From assembly GCF_900107395.1 (NCBI RefSeq), contig NZ_FNPW01000021.1, positions 1 through 64,000 on the forward strand: a stretch of DNA of 64,000 nucleotides, read 5' to 3'. Under the pieces are notes generated by a model. The model ran no database searches. It saw only the letters and a list, made by a program, of their open reading frames with translations, and was not told the DNA's origin. Below are positions 41,320 to 50,323 of this stretch, one piece after another. Both the position numbers and the translations under genes were made by a program. How positions within the stretch are numbered: the stretch's first letter is position 1; every line of letters starts with the position of its first letter. The stretch is from Pseudomonas sp. NFIX28 (lineage in GTDB: Bacteria; Pseudomonadota; Gammaproteobacteria; Pseudomonadales; Pseudomonadaceae).

Positions 41320-43293
41320 ATGCAGACCCCGCTGATCGACCTCAAGGACATCCGCAAATCCTATGGCGGCGGCGATGCGCCGCAGGTGGACGTGCTGCGT
41401 GGCATCGACCTGGCGATCCACGCCGGCGAGTTCGTCGCCATCGTCGGCGCCTCCGGCTCCGGCAAGTCGACGCTGATGAACATCCTCGGCTGCCTCGACC
41501 GCCCGACGTCGGGCGAATACCTGTTCGCCGGGGAAAACGTCGCCCGGCTGGGCAGCGACGAACTGGCCTGGCTGCGTCGCGAGGCCTTCGGCTTCGTGTT
41601 CCAGGGCTACCACCTGATTCCCTCTGGCTCGGCCCAGGAAAACGTCGAGATGCCGGCGATCTATGCCGGCACCCCGGCGGCCGAGCGCCACGCCCGCGCC
41701 GCCGCCCTGCTCGAGCGCCTGGGCCTGGCCAGCCGCACTGGCAACCGCCCGCACCAGTTGTCCGGCGGCCAGCAGCAGCGGGTGTCGATCGCCCGCGCGC
41801 TGATGAACGGCGGCCATATCATTCTTGCCGACGAACCCACCGGCGCCCTCGACAGCCACAGCGGCGCCGAGGTCATGGCGTTGCTCGACGAACTGGCCAG
41901 CCAGGGCCACGTGGTAATCCTCATCACCCACGACCGCGAAGTCGCGGCGCGGGCCAAGCGCATCATCGAAATCCGCGACGGCGAGATCATCAGCGACACC
42001 GCCGACGCGCACCCCGAAGTCCAGGCCAGCACCAACAGCGGCGCCCTGCAGGCGGTGGACCTGCGCCAGCGCCTGGCCGAGGGCAGCGCAGCCAACGGCG
42101 CCTGGAAAGGCGAACTGGCGGAGGCCGTGCAAGCCGCCTGGCGGGTGATGTGGATCAACCGCTTCCGCACCGCCCTGACCCTGCTGGGGATCATCATCGG
42201 CGTCGCCTCGGTGGTGGTGATGCTGGCGGTGGGCGAAGGCAGCAAGCGCCAGGTCATGGCGCAGATGGGCGCCTTCGGCTCGAACATCATTTACTTGAGC
42301 GGCCACACGCCCAACCCGCGTACTCCGCCGGGCATCGTCACCCTCGACGACGTCGCCGCGGTCGCCGCCCTGCCCCAGGTGAAAAGAATCATGCCGGTGA
42401 ACGGCTCGCGGGCCGGCGTGCGTTTTGGCAACGCCGACCACATGAGCTACGTCGGCGGCAACGACACCAATTTCCCGGCGATCTTCAACTGGCCGGTGGT
42501 CGAGGGCAGCTACTTCACCCAGGCCGACGAAGACGCGGCGGCGGCGGTGGCGGTGATCGGCAAGAAGGTCCGCGACAAGCTGCTCAAGGACGTGGCCAAC
42601 CCCATCGGCCAATACATCCTGATCGAGAACGTGCCCTTCCAGGTGGTCGGCATACTCGAGGAAAAAGGCGCCAGCTCCGGCGACCAGGACAGCGACGACC
42701 GCATCGCCGTGCCCTACTCCGCCGCCAGCATCCGCCTGTTCGGCACGCAGAACCCGGAATACGTGGCGATAGCCGCCAGCGACGCGAACAAGGTCAAGGA
42801 AACCGAGCAGGCCATCGACCAGCTGATGCTGCGCATGCACGGCGGCAAGCGCGATTTCGAGCTGACCAACAACGCGGCGATGATCCAGGCCGAGGCCCGC
42901 ACCCAGAACACCCTGTCGCTGATGCTCGGCTCCATCGCCGCGATCTCGCTGCTGGTGGGCGGCATCGGCGTGATGAACATCATGCTCATGACCGTGCGCG
43001 AGCGTACCCGCGAGATCGGCATCCGCATGGCCACCGGCGCGCGCCAGCAAGACATCCTGCGCCAGTTCCTCACCGAGGCGGTGATGCTCACCGTGGTCGG
43101 CGGCCTGGCCGGCATCGTCCTGGCCCTGCTGATCGGCACCGGGCTGATGCTGAGCAAGGTCGCGGTGGCCTTCTCCCTCGACGCCGCGCTGGGCGCCTTC
43201 CTCTGCGCCCTGGTCACCGGCGTCGTCTTCGGCTTCATGCCGGCCCGCAAGGCCGCCCGCCTCGACCCGGTCGCGGCCCTCACCAGCGTATGA
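41320..43293 (+). CDS. pvdT: PvdT, MacB-type ABC transporter of the pyoverdine pump
   Basis: A 657-residue fused ABC protein. The N-terminal ATPase has Walker A GASGSGKST (residues 43-51), the signature LSGGQQQRVSIARAL and Walker B ILADEPTGALDS. The C-terminal MacB part has one helix near residue 285 (TALTLLGIIIGVASVVVMLA), a large periplasmic domain, and three closing helices starting at about 525 (LMLGSIAAISLLVGGIGVMN). It starts directly after the pvdR stop (no gap) and its stop overlaps a potential opmQ start. It drives PvdRT-OpmQ efflux. Confidence 0.95.
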   Translation: MQTPLIDLKDIRKSYGGGDAPQVDVLRGIDLAIHAGEFVAIVGASGSGKSTLMNILGCLDRPTSGEYLFAGENVARLGSDELAWLRREAFGFVFQGYHLIPSGSAQENVEMPAIYAGTPAAERHARAAALLERLGLASRTGNRPHQLSGGQQQRVSIARALMNGGHIILADEPTGALDSHSGAEVMALLDELASQGHVVILITHDREVAARAKRIIEIRDGEIISDTADAHPEVQASTNSGALQAVDLRQRLAEGSAANGAWKGELAEAVQAAWRVMWINRFRTALTLLGIIIGVASVVVMLAVGEGSKRQVMAQMGAFGSNIIYLSGHTPNPRTPPGIVTLDDVAAVAALPQVKRIMPVNGSRAGVRFGNADHMSYVGGNDTNFPAIFNWPVVEGSYFTQADEDAAAAVAVIGKKVRDKLLKDVANPIGQYILIENVPFQVVGILEEKGASSGDQDSDDRIAVPYSAASIRLFGTQNPEYVAIAASDANKVKETEQAIDQLMLRMHGGKRDFELTNNAAMIQAEARTQNTLSLMLGSIAAISLLVGGIGVMNIMLMTVRERTREIGIRMATGARQQDILRQFLTEAVMLTVVGGLAGIVLALLIGTGLMLSKVAVAFSLDAALGAFLCALVTGVVFGFMPARKAARLDPVAALTSV

Positions 43294-43307
43294 CTAGCGA
43301 ACCCCTT

Positions 43308-44699
43308 ATGAAACCGCACCTAAGCCTGTTGACTGCCTGCCTGCTCCTGGGGGCCTGCGCCCGCGACTTGCCGCCACCGCAGAGCGATATCCTGCCGCCC
43401 GCCGCCTGGCAGGCGCCGACGCAAGGCATCCAGGCCAGCCTTGACCCCTGGTGGCGGCAGTTCGGCAGCCCGCAGCTGGCGCGGCTCGTCGAACAGGCCC
43501 GGCTTGGCAGCTACGACGTCGCCGCCGCCATGGCCCGCGTGCGCCAGGCCCAGGCCCAGGTGACGATTGCCGGCGGCCCGCTGCTGCCGGAGCTCAAGGG
43601 CAACTTCACCGCCAGCCGTGAACAGTTGCTGCGCAACAACGGCTACAGCCAGCTGAGCGCCGACTCGAGCAACAAGGCCGTGGACTCGTTCAACGCCACC
43701 TTGACCGCCAGCTACGAGGTCGACTTCTGGGGCGCCAGGGCCGCCGCCCGCGACAGCGCCGAACACAGCCTGCGCGCCAGCCGGTTCGACCAGGCGAACG
43801 TCGAGCTGACCCTGCTCGGCAACGTCGCCAACAGCTACCTGGACGTGCTGGCGCTGCGCGAACAAGAGGCCATCGCCCGGCTCAACCTGGCCAACGCGCA
43901 GCAAGTGCTGGGGCTGGTGCAAACGCGCTACGACTCGGGCTCGGCGAACGCCCAGGAGCTCGCGCAGCAAAAGGGCCTGGTGGCCGCCCAGCAGCGCCAG
44001 CTGCCGCTGTTCCGGCAACAGACCCAGGACGCCCTGGTGACCCTGGCGACGCTGCTGGGGCAGCCGGTGCAGAACCTTGCGCTGGACCCGCAGCCGTTCC
44101 AGCAGGTCACCTGGCCGCCAATCGACAGCGGCCTGCCCAGCCAGCTGCTCAGCCGCCGCCCGGATATCGCCACCGCCGAGGCTCGGCTGGCCGCCGCCCA
44201 GGCCGATGTGCAGGTGGCCCGCGCCGCCATGCTGCCGACCCTGACCCTGACGGCCAACCTGGGCTCGGGCGCCAATCGTTTTCCGGATGTGCTGCGCAAC
44301 CCGTTCTACAACGTCGGTGCCGGCCTGGTCGGCCCGATATTCAACAACGGCCGCCTCGGCGCCGAGCGCGACAAGGCCAGCGCGGTGCAGGAAGAACTGC
44401 TGCAAACCTACCGCGGCGCGATCATCGCGGCCTTCGGCGATGTGGAAAAAGCCCTCAATGGCATCGACGGGCTCGACCAGCAGCGGCGCTGGCAGAACGA
44501 TGAACTGGAACAGGCGCAAATCGCCTTCCGGATCGCCGAGAATCGGTATCGCGCGGGCGCCCAGGACCTGCTCAGCGTCCTCGACACCCAGCGCACGCTG
44601 TATCAGGCCCAGGACCAGGACGTGCAGTTGCGCTTGTCGCGCCTCAAGGCCAGCGTCGCCCTGTACAAGGCCCTCGGAGGTGGCTGGCAGGTGCGCTGA
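43308..44699 (+). CDS. opmQ: OpmQ, outer-membrane channel of the pyoverdine pump
   Basis: A 463-residue TolC/OprM-type outer-membrane efflux lipoprotein. It has the lipobox LLLGAC after the start MKPHLSLLTACLLLGACA. The two OEP repeats follow (VASSYLDV-type helices; NVANSYLDVLALREQEAIAR, and ALNGIDGLDQQRRWQNDELE with DLLSVLDTQRTLYQAQ). The ATG at 43308 gives a clean lipoprotein signal; an alternative ATG at 43290 overlaps the pvdT stop and would add six residues. It is the last gene of the pvdRT-opmQ operon, closed by a strong terminator. Confidence 0.92.
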   Translation: MKPHLSLLTACLLLGACARDLPPPQSDILPPAAWQAPTQGIQASLDPWWRQFGSPQLARLVEQARLGSYDVAAAMARVRQAQAQVTIAGGPLLPELKGNFTASREQLLRNNGYSQLSADSSNKAVDSFNATLTASYEVDFWGARAAARDSAEHSLRASRFDQANVELTLLGNVANSYLDVLALREQEAIARLNLANAQQVLGLVQTRYDSGSANAQELAQQKGLVAAQQRQLPLFRQQTQDALVTLATLLGQPVQNLALDPQPFQQVTWPPIDSGLPSQLLSRRPDIATAEARLAAAQADVQVARAAMLPTLTLTANLGSGANRFPDVLRNPFYNVGAGLVGPIFNNGRLGAERDKASAVQEELLQTYRGAIIAAFGDVEKALNGIDGLDQQRRWQNDELEQAQIAFRIAENRYRAGAQDLLSVLDTQRTLYQAQDQDVQLRLSRLKASVALYKALGGGWQVR

Positions 44700-44730
44700 A
44701 ACCTCTCGCCACGGCTGTTTTGCAGCGGCA

Positions 44731-44769
44731 AAAAAAGGCGGCATCCATGAGCGGATGCCGCCTTTTTTG
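44731..44769. terminator. Strong bidirectional terminator between opmQ and pvdP
   Basis: AAAAAAGGCGGCATCC and GGATGCCGCCTTTTTT form a perfect stem with a six-base loop. It has T runs in both directions and serves both convergent genes. Confidence 0.92.
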
Positions 44770-44781
44770 TCGGCCGCCGCC

Positions 44782-46410
44782 TCAGAGCTTCAGGTGCTGG
44801 GCGTACCAGGGCCGCTGCGGCGCGCGCTTGAGCAAGTCCGGCACCTCCTGGTCGCGGCTCAGGGCGATGCGCAGGGCCAGCTTCATCACCTCCATGTCCA
44901 TTTCCAGCGACATCTCGCCCGGGGCATTGCCCAGCGGCCCGCAGCCGTGGGTCGAGGCCCCGAGCCAGGGGTCCTCGACCTCCACCCAGCGTCCGGGCGC
45001 GAACCAGGGCACGCCGTTGACTTCGCGGCGCAGCACCGCGCCGGGGTGGTAGCGCTCGTGGGCGCGAAACCAGTCCTCGATGCGATCGTCGATCCAGCCG
45101 TGGAATTTCCAGAACACCGGGTGCACATGGGACGAGAATGGATCGCCGAGAAAGTCGTTTTCGGCCACGTACCAGCGCCCGGAAAAGTCCGACGAGGTGC
45201 GCGCGGCCGTGACCGGCATATCGTTGGACGGGTCGCGCGCGACATCCGCCCAGCGCATGTGCAGCCAGTCGTGCAGGCCCAGCTCGACCTCGGAACCGAA
45301 CTCGCCCAGGGTCAGGCGGCTGAGATATTCAGGGTCCTGGTATTGCGACTCCCAGACCTGGAAGTTGCCATAGAACGCCTCGTCGCTCTTCAAGCCATGC
45401 AGCCACTGGCTGAACTCGGCATCGCCGGCGGCCACCCAGGCCGGCGGCACCGAACAGCCGTCATGGTTGTCGTAGTAGCGCAGGAAGCCCTGCCGGTCAT
45501 GCTCCAGGCGGCTGGGCGGCAAGGGCATCTGTTGCCAGGACAGCAGGTCCGGCTGCAGCGCGCGGGCGTGGCGCAACATGTGCCGATGCATGAACAAGAA
45601 GTCGATGCCCGAGCCGTTGCGATGCTTGCGCCGCCCACGGGCGCCCCGCTCGTGCCGCACCGGCCCCGGTTGCCAGCCCAGGCCGCGCAGGCTGTTGCGC
45701 TTTTCCTTGGGCAGCGAATGCCAGCGGTCCCGCGAGGCATGCCAGAGCTGGTGGAACAGGCGGTGCTCCGGCGAGACCAACCAGGCCAGCAAGGCCGGGG
45801 CCAGTGCGCAGCGCTCGCGGGACTGGGGAAAGCGCCGTTTACGCGCGACAAACTCCAGGGTCTGCGCGGGCAACAGCGCCGAGCGGTCCAGGGCCTGCAC
45901 GTGGCCGCTGAGGGTGCCGCTGCCGGCATTGCCCCAGACCGCCCAGACCTCGTCGAGCACCACCTGGCATTCGTGGCTCGGCGGGCCGTTGACCTTGCCG
46001 CCGGGAAACAGCCGCCAGCGCAGCTTGGCGCCATCGGCCGTCGCCAGGTCGCCCTGCACGAAAAATTCCGCCGGGCCGTCACCGCGCAGGCTCTGCGGAC
46101 GCCCCAGGTAGCCACGCACGCCACGACCGGTGGCGCCGATATCCAGGAGCAATTCGCAACCGCTGCGCGGCAGCCCGCCGAACCCCTGGGGGTCGAGAAA
46201 CTCAACGTCCCAGATGCCGCGCAAGTGGTCGGCCAGCCGCACCCCGGGCTGGCGGGCAACCTCGAGGCTGGCTTCGCCGGGGGTGATTTCCTGTTCTTCC
46301 CGCTGGCGAACGTCCCGGCGCACCAATTGCTGCTGTGTGTAGAGCGCCACGGGGATGGCTGCCCCCGTTACCGCCAGCCCGGTCAAAAATCCTCTTCTAG
46401 AAAACCTCAT
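44782..46410 (-). CDS. pvdP: PvdP, pyoverdine chromophore tyrosinase
   Basis: A 542-residue periplasmic copper tyrosinase that oxidises ferribactin to dihydropyoverdine during chromophore formation. It begins with a Tat signal (SRRGFLTG at residues 4-11, followed by a hydrophobic stretch to about 25). His-rich segments in the centre and C-terminal half, such as FMHRHMLRHAR and SSHVHPVFWKFHGWIDDRIE, supply the two copper sites. It matches P. aeruginosa PvdP in length. The ATG at 46410 is used; a longer frame to 46440 is not supported. A PvdS box sits 44 bases upstream. Confidence 0.93.
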   Translation of the reverse strand: MRFSRRGFLTGLAVTGAAIPVALYTQQQLVRRDVRQREEQEITPGEASLEVARQPGVRLADHLRGIWDVEFLDPQGFGGLPRSGCELLLDIGATGRGVRGYLGRPQSLRGDGPAEFFVQGDLATADGAKLRWRLFPGGKVNGPPSHECQVVLDEVWAVWGNAGSGTLSGHVQALDRSALLPAQTLEFVARKRRFPQSRERCALAPALLAWLVSPEHRLFHQLWHASRDRWHSLPKEKRNSLRGLGWQPGPVRHERGARGRRKHRNGSGIDFLFMHRHMLRHARALQPDLLSWQQMPLPPSRLEHDRQGFLRYYDNHDGCSVPPAWVAAGDAEFSQWLHGLKSDEAFYGNFQVWESQYQDPEYLSRLTLGEFGSEVELGLHDWLHMRWADVARDPSNDMPVTAARTSSDFSGRWYVAENDFLGDPFSSHVHPVFWKFHGWIDDRIEDWFRAHERYHPGAVLRREVNGVPWFAPGRWVEVEDPWLGASTHGCGPLGNAPGEMSLEMDMEVMKLALRIALSRDQEVPDLLKRAPQRPWYAQHLKL

Positions 46411-46453
46411 CGCTCTACCTATTTCCCAGTGGCGTCTCACGCATCTAGCTAGA

Positions 46454-46477
46454 ACGTTGGATTTACGAGGAAATTTA
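46454..46477 (-). promoter_or_regulatory. Iron-starvation (PvdS) box of pvdP
   Basis: On the minus strand TAAAT, 16 bases, CGT (CGT at 46454-46456, TAAAT at 46473-46477). It is back to back with the pvdM box. Confidence 0.85.
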
Positions 46478-46500
46478 CCGGGGCGCGGCGATCGGCCCGC

Positions 46501-46524
46501 TAAATTTGCCGAGCGCCAGCTCGT
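46501..46524 (+). promoter_or_regulatory. Iron-starvation (PvdS) box of pvdM
   Basis: TAAAT at 46501-46505, 16 bases, CGT at 46522-46524; 97 bases before the pvdM ATG. Confidence 0.85.
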
Positions 46525-46620
46525 TTATCGCGGATAGAAGTCCACGAAAGGGTCGGCCCGGGAAGCACTGCGAACCCCCTGCCCGGCCCCGTCATCAGCC
46601 CGCCTGCGACTGGGATAGCA

Positions 46621-47994
46621 ATGATCAAATTATCTGGTAAGAAACCCCTCTATCTGAGCCTGCTGCTACTGGTCATCCTCGCGCTCGGCGTCGGGGCCGG
46701 GGCCGCCTGGCACTTTTACTGGAAGGACCGCGTGTCTTACCCGGACAAGATCGTCAAGCACGCCAACGACCTGCAGGAACGGATCATTTCGTTCGACAGC
46801 CACATCACCGTCCCGCTGGACTTCGGCACCGAAGGCACCGAGGCGGACAAGGACGGCCGGCGCCAGTTCGACCTGGTCAAGGCGGCCCGCGGGCGGATGT
46901 CCGGCGCGGCCCTGAGCATCCTCGCCTGGCCGGAAATCTGGAACGGCCCGAACGCCCCGCATCGCCCCTCCGCCGGCTTTGTCGAGGAAGCGCGCCACCA
47001 GCAGGAAACGCGCTACCGGATCATCCAGGGCATGGTCCGCGACTTCCCCAACCAGGCGGCCATTGCCTATAGCCCCGAGGACTTTCGGCGCATCGCCTCG
47101 CAAGGCAAGCTCGCGGTGGTCATCAGCCTGCTCAACGCCTACCCCATGGGCGACGACCTCGACCAGCTGGACCACTGGGCCGCGCGCGGCATGCGCCTGT
47201 TCGGCTTCAGCTACGTGGGCAACAACGCCTGGGCCGATTCCTCGCGCCCGCTGCCGTTCTTCAACGACACCCGCGACGCCCTTGGCGGCCTTTCCGCCAT
47301 CGGCAAGCAGGCGGTGCAGCGGCTCAACGACCTGGGCGTGGTGATCGATGTCTCGCAGATGTCGCAACAAGCCCTCGACGACGTCGCCGCGCTCACCCGG
47401 GCACCGGTGGTGGCCTCTCATTCCGCGCCGCGGGCGCAGGTGGATATCGCGCGCAACCTCAGCGACAAGGACCTGCAGACCATCAAGGCCACCGGCGGGG
47501 TGATCCAGGTGGTGGGCTTCTCCACCTACCTGCGCCCCCTCGGCCAGCCGACCCTGGACAAGCTCGAAGCCCTGCGCAAGGACTTCGACCTGCCACCGCT
47601 GCAAGGCCTGGATAACGCGCTGATGCCGGGCGACGCGATCATCGCCGCCTGGCCGGAAAAACGCTTCGGCGAATACGCCAGCTCGCTCTACGCGATCCTC
47701 GACCAGGAACCCAAGGCCGGCCTCAAGGAATACGTCGACGCCATCGACTACACGGTGAAAAAGGTCGGCATCGACCATGTCGGCATCAGCTCCGACTTCA
47801 ATGAAGGCGGCGGCATCACCGGCTGGATGAACGTGGGCGAGAACCGCAACGTCACCGCCGAACTGATCCAGCGCGGCTACTCGGACGTCGAGATCGCCAA
47901 GCTCTGGGGCGAGAACTATCTGCGCGTCTGGGAACAGGTGCAGAAGCTGGCCAAGCCGGCCAGCAAAGCCCCTCAACCCGCCATCGCCGGCTGA
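46621..47994 (+). CDS. pvdM: PvdM, membrane-dipeptidase-like pyoverdine maturation protein
   Basis: A 457-residue periplasmic protein of the renal dipeptidase (M19) fold, with an N-terminal membrane anchor or signal (LYLSLLLLVILALGVGAGAA). The family features are seen in RIISFDSHITVPLDFG (where active dipeptidases have HxD), VVASHSAPRAQVDIARNL and VGISSDFNEGGGITGW. PvdM is needed in pyoverdine maturation together with PvdP; PvdM lacks ordinary dipeptidase use in this role. It is first in the pvdM-N-O operon: pvdN starts 3 bases after its stop. Confidence 0.93.
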   Translation: MIKLSGKKPLYLSLLLLVILALGVGAGAAWHFYWKDRVSYPDKIVKHANDLQERIISFDSHITVPLDFGTEGTEADKDGRRQFDLVKAARGRMSGAALSILAWPEIWNGPNAPHRPSAGFVEEARHQQETRYRIIQGMVRDFPNQAAIAYSPEDFRRIASQGKLAVVISLLNAYPMGDDLDQLDHWAARGMRLFGFSYVGNNAWADSSRPLPFFNDTRDALGGLSAIGKQAVQRLNDLGVVIDVSQMSQQALDDVAALTRAPVVASHSAPRAQVDIARNLSDKDLQTIKATGGVIQVVGFSTYLRPLGQPTLDKLEALRKDFDLPPLQGLDNALMPGDAIIAAWPEKRFGEYASSLYAILDQEPKAGLKEYVDAIDYTVKKVGIDHVGISSDFNEGGGITGWMNVGENRNVTAELIQRGYSDVEIAKLWGENYLRVWEQVQKLAKPASKAPQPAIAG

Positions 47995-47997
47995 CCC

Positions 47998-49317
47998 ATG
48001 ACAGCGAGATTTCCAGTGACCGACCGCCGCACCTTCCTCAAGCACGCCAGCCTGCTCGCCGCCGCCCTGCCCTTTGGCAGCGCCGCCCTCGCCCAGGCGG
48101 CGCCGCCAACTCCCGCCGCCGCGCCCAGCGCCGATCAATGGAGCGAGCTGCGCCGGCTGTTCGAGCTCGACCCCGATTATGTGCACCTGGCCAACTTCCT
48201 CATCACCTCGCACCCGCGGCCGGTGCGCGAGGCCATCGACGGCTATCGCCGGCAACTGGACCGTAACCCGGCGGCGGCCATGGACTACGACAGCCAGTTC
48301 ACCTGGCAACGCGAGGCCCATGTGCGCGAGCGCGTGGGCCGCTACCTGGACATCAAGCCGGCCCAGGTCGCGCTGATCGGCAGCACCACCGAGGGCCTGG
48401 CCATGCTCTATGGCGGGATCCACGTGCTGCCCCACCAGGAAATCCTGACCACCGTGCACGAACACTATTCGACCCGCAGCGCCTTGAAATACCGCACCCA
48501 GCGCGAAGGCACCCAGGTGCGCAAAATCGAGCTGTTCAAGTCGGCCCGGCAAATGTCCAGCGACGAGGTGCTGGGCAATATCGCCCGCAATATCCGCCCC
48601 AACACCCGGGTGCTGGGCATGACCTGGGTGCATTCGGGCAGTGGCGTGAAGTTGCCCATCGGCGAAATCGGCCAGCTGGTCGCCGAACACAACCGCAACC
48701 GCGACGAACGGGACCGCCTCCTCTACTGCGTGGACGGCGTGCATGGGCTGGGGGTCGAGGACGTGACCTTCGCCGACCTCAACTGCGACTTCTTCGTCGC
48801 CGGCACCCACAAATGGATGTTCGGCCCGCGCGGCACCGGGATCCTCTGCTCACGCTCGGAAAAACTCAAGCACCTGACGCCGCTGGTGGCGACCTTCTCC
48901 CAGGACGCGGACTTCGCCACCACCATGACCCCCGGCGGCTACCACAGCTTCGAGCACCGCTGGGCCGTGGACGAAGCCTTCGACCTGCACATGCGGCTGG
49001 GCAAGGCCAACGTGCAGTCGCGCATCCACGCGCTCAACAGCTACCTCAAGCAACGCCTGCAGGAACACCCGGGCATTGAACTGGTCACGCCGCAGAGCCC
49101 GGAACATTCCGCCGGCTTCACCTTCTTTCGCGGCAAGGACCTGAACACCGACGCCACGGCCGCCTGGCTGATCGAGAACCGCATCCTGGTCGACGCGGTG
49201 TACCGCGACGCCGGCCCGGTGGTGCGCATGGCCCCAAGCCTGCTCAACAGCGAGGCGGACATCGATCGCGCCATGGACTTGCTGGGCAAGCGCCCGCGCA
49301 GCGGGGCCGCGAGCTGA
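47998..49317 (+). CDS. pvdN: PvdN, PLP-dependent enzyme of pyoverdine side-chain maturation
   Basis: A 439-residue class V aminotransferase-fold enzyme in the periplasm. It starts with a Tat signal (DRRTFLKHASLLAAALPFGS). The PLP lysine is in DFFVAGTHKWMFGPRGTG; the cofactor Asp is in LLYCVDGVHGLGVEDV. In P. fluorescens PvdN converts the chromophore glutamate side chain to succinamide, so its product is a pyoverdine variant rather than an essential step. The ATG at 47998 lies 3 bases past the pvdM stop. Confidence 0.93.
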   Translation: MTARFPVTDRRTFLKHASLLAAALPFGSAALAQAAPPTPAAAPSADQWSELRRLFELDPDYVHLANFLITSHPRPVREAIDGYRRQLDRNPAAAMDYDSQFTWQREAHVRERVGRYLDIKPAQVALIGSTTEGLAMLYGGIHVLPHQEILTTVHEHYSTRSALKYRTQREGTQVRKIELFKSARQMSSDEVLGNIARNIRPNTRVLGMTWVHSGSGVKLPIGEIGQLVAEHNRNRDERDRLLYCVDGVHGLGVEDVTFADLNCDFFVAGTHKWMFGPRGTGILCSRSEKLKHLTPLVATFSQDADFATTMTPGGYHSFEHRWAVDEAFDLHMRLGKANVQSRIHALNSYLKQRLQEHPGIELVTPQSPEHSAGFTFFRGKDLNTDATAAWLIENRILVDAVYRDAGPVVRMAPSLLNSEADIDRAMDLLGKRPRSGAAS

Positions 49318-49373
49318 GTGCCCGGCGCCCCGACCACCGTCCCTCACCCTTCCCACTACAAGGTCATTTACCG

Positions 49374-50237
49374 ATGAAACCCCTCGCTTATTCCTCCCTC
49401 GCCGCCATGCTCGGCTGCCTGGTCGCCCTGAGCGCCCACGCCGTCGAGCCGCCCAAGCCCGGCAGCGTCTTCAAGGACTGCAAGAATTGCCCGGAAATGG
49501 TCGTGCTGCCGGCGGGCAGTTTTCTCATGGGCACCCCCGAAGGCGAAGTCGGCAAGGAACCGGATGAAAGCCCGCAGCACACCGTCACCTTCAAGAAAGC
49601 CTTCGCCATGAGCCGCTTCCATGTCACCGCCGCCGAGCTGGACGCCTACATTCGCGAAACCGGGACGGTAATCAAGGACGGCGACACGCGCCCCGGGCGC
49701 CTGTGCCAGGCCAGCAAGCCACGCTATGAGCAGGGCCCGCGGCAGCCGGCGGTGTGCATCGACTATTACGAAGTCCAGGCCTACGCCCAGTGGCTGTCGA
49801 AAAAGACCGGCAAGCAATACCGGATGATCAGCGAGGCCGAGCGCGAATACGCCGCGCGCGCCGGCTCCAGCGGCCCGTTCCCCTTCCCTTTCGACGAGGA
49901 AGGCCAATACCAGATCAACAAGCACGCCAACACCTACGGCCCCAAGGATGGCTACAGCTTCAGCTCGCCCGTGGGCAGCTACCCGCCGAACGCCTTCGGC
50001 ATGTACGACATGCACGGCAATGTGTACGAGTGGACCGCCGACTGCTGGCACCCCAACTACGAAGGCGCGCCGAGCGATGGCAGCGCCTGGATGACCGGCG
50101 GGGTCTGCGCCGATGCGCAGATGCGCGGCAATGACTGGGGAGAGGCGCCGGTGTTTTCGCGTTCGGGCAACCGCAACAGCCGCAAGCGCGAAGTTCGCGG
50201 CGACTTCCTGGGCTTTCGCGTAGCCCGTGAACTCTGA
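49374..50237 (+). CDS. pvdO: PvdO, FGE-sulfatase-fold pyoverdine chromophore enzyme
   Basis: A 287-residue periplasmic protein of the formylglycine-generating-enzyme (SUMF1) fold. It has a signal peptide (to about residue 24, ending SAHAVE), then PEMVVLPAGSFLMGTPEGEV at the domain start and RGDFLGFRVAREL at its end; YDMHGNVYEWTADCW is the family core. PvdO oxidises dihydropyoverdine to pyoverdine in the periplasm. It is third in pvdM-N-O, 56 bases after pvdN. A GC-rich hairpin follows. Confidence 0.93.
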   Translation: MKPLAYSSLAAMLGCLVALSAHAVEPPKPGSVFKDCKNCPEMVVLPAGSFLMGTPEGEVGKEPDESPQHTVTFKKAFAMSRFHVTAAELDAYIRETGTVIKDGDTRPGRLCQASKPRYEQGPRQPAVCIDYYEVQAYAQWLSKKTGKQYRMISEAEREYAARAGSSGPFPFPFDEEGQYQINKHANTYGPKDGYSFSSPVGSYPPNAFGMYDMHGNVYEWTADCWHPNYEGAPSDGSAWMTGGVCADAQMRGNDWGEAPVFSRSGNRNSRKREVRGDFLGFRVAREL

Positions 50238-50277
50238 AGCAGGAAAACCGCCGGGGACCCGGCCCCAGCCTGTGAGC

Positions 50278-50314
50278 GGTCGATCGCAGCAGCCCCGGGC
50301 TGCCGCGATCGACC
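50278..50314. terminator. Hairpin between convergent pvdO and pvdF
   Basis: GGTCGATCGCAGCAGCC and GGGCTGCCGCGATCGACC form a stem with one bulge. There is no T run, but its place between two converging stops suggests it ends both transcripts. Confidence 0.5.
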
Positions 50315-50323
50315 GTCATTCAT

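Noticed and set aside
40005..43289. Long plus-strand frame through pvdR and pvdT and a 993-codon minus frame opposite them
   Set aside because: Both are arginine- and histidine-rich shadow frames of GC-rich genes. Only the end of the plus frame, from 43290, is real (opmQ).
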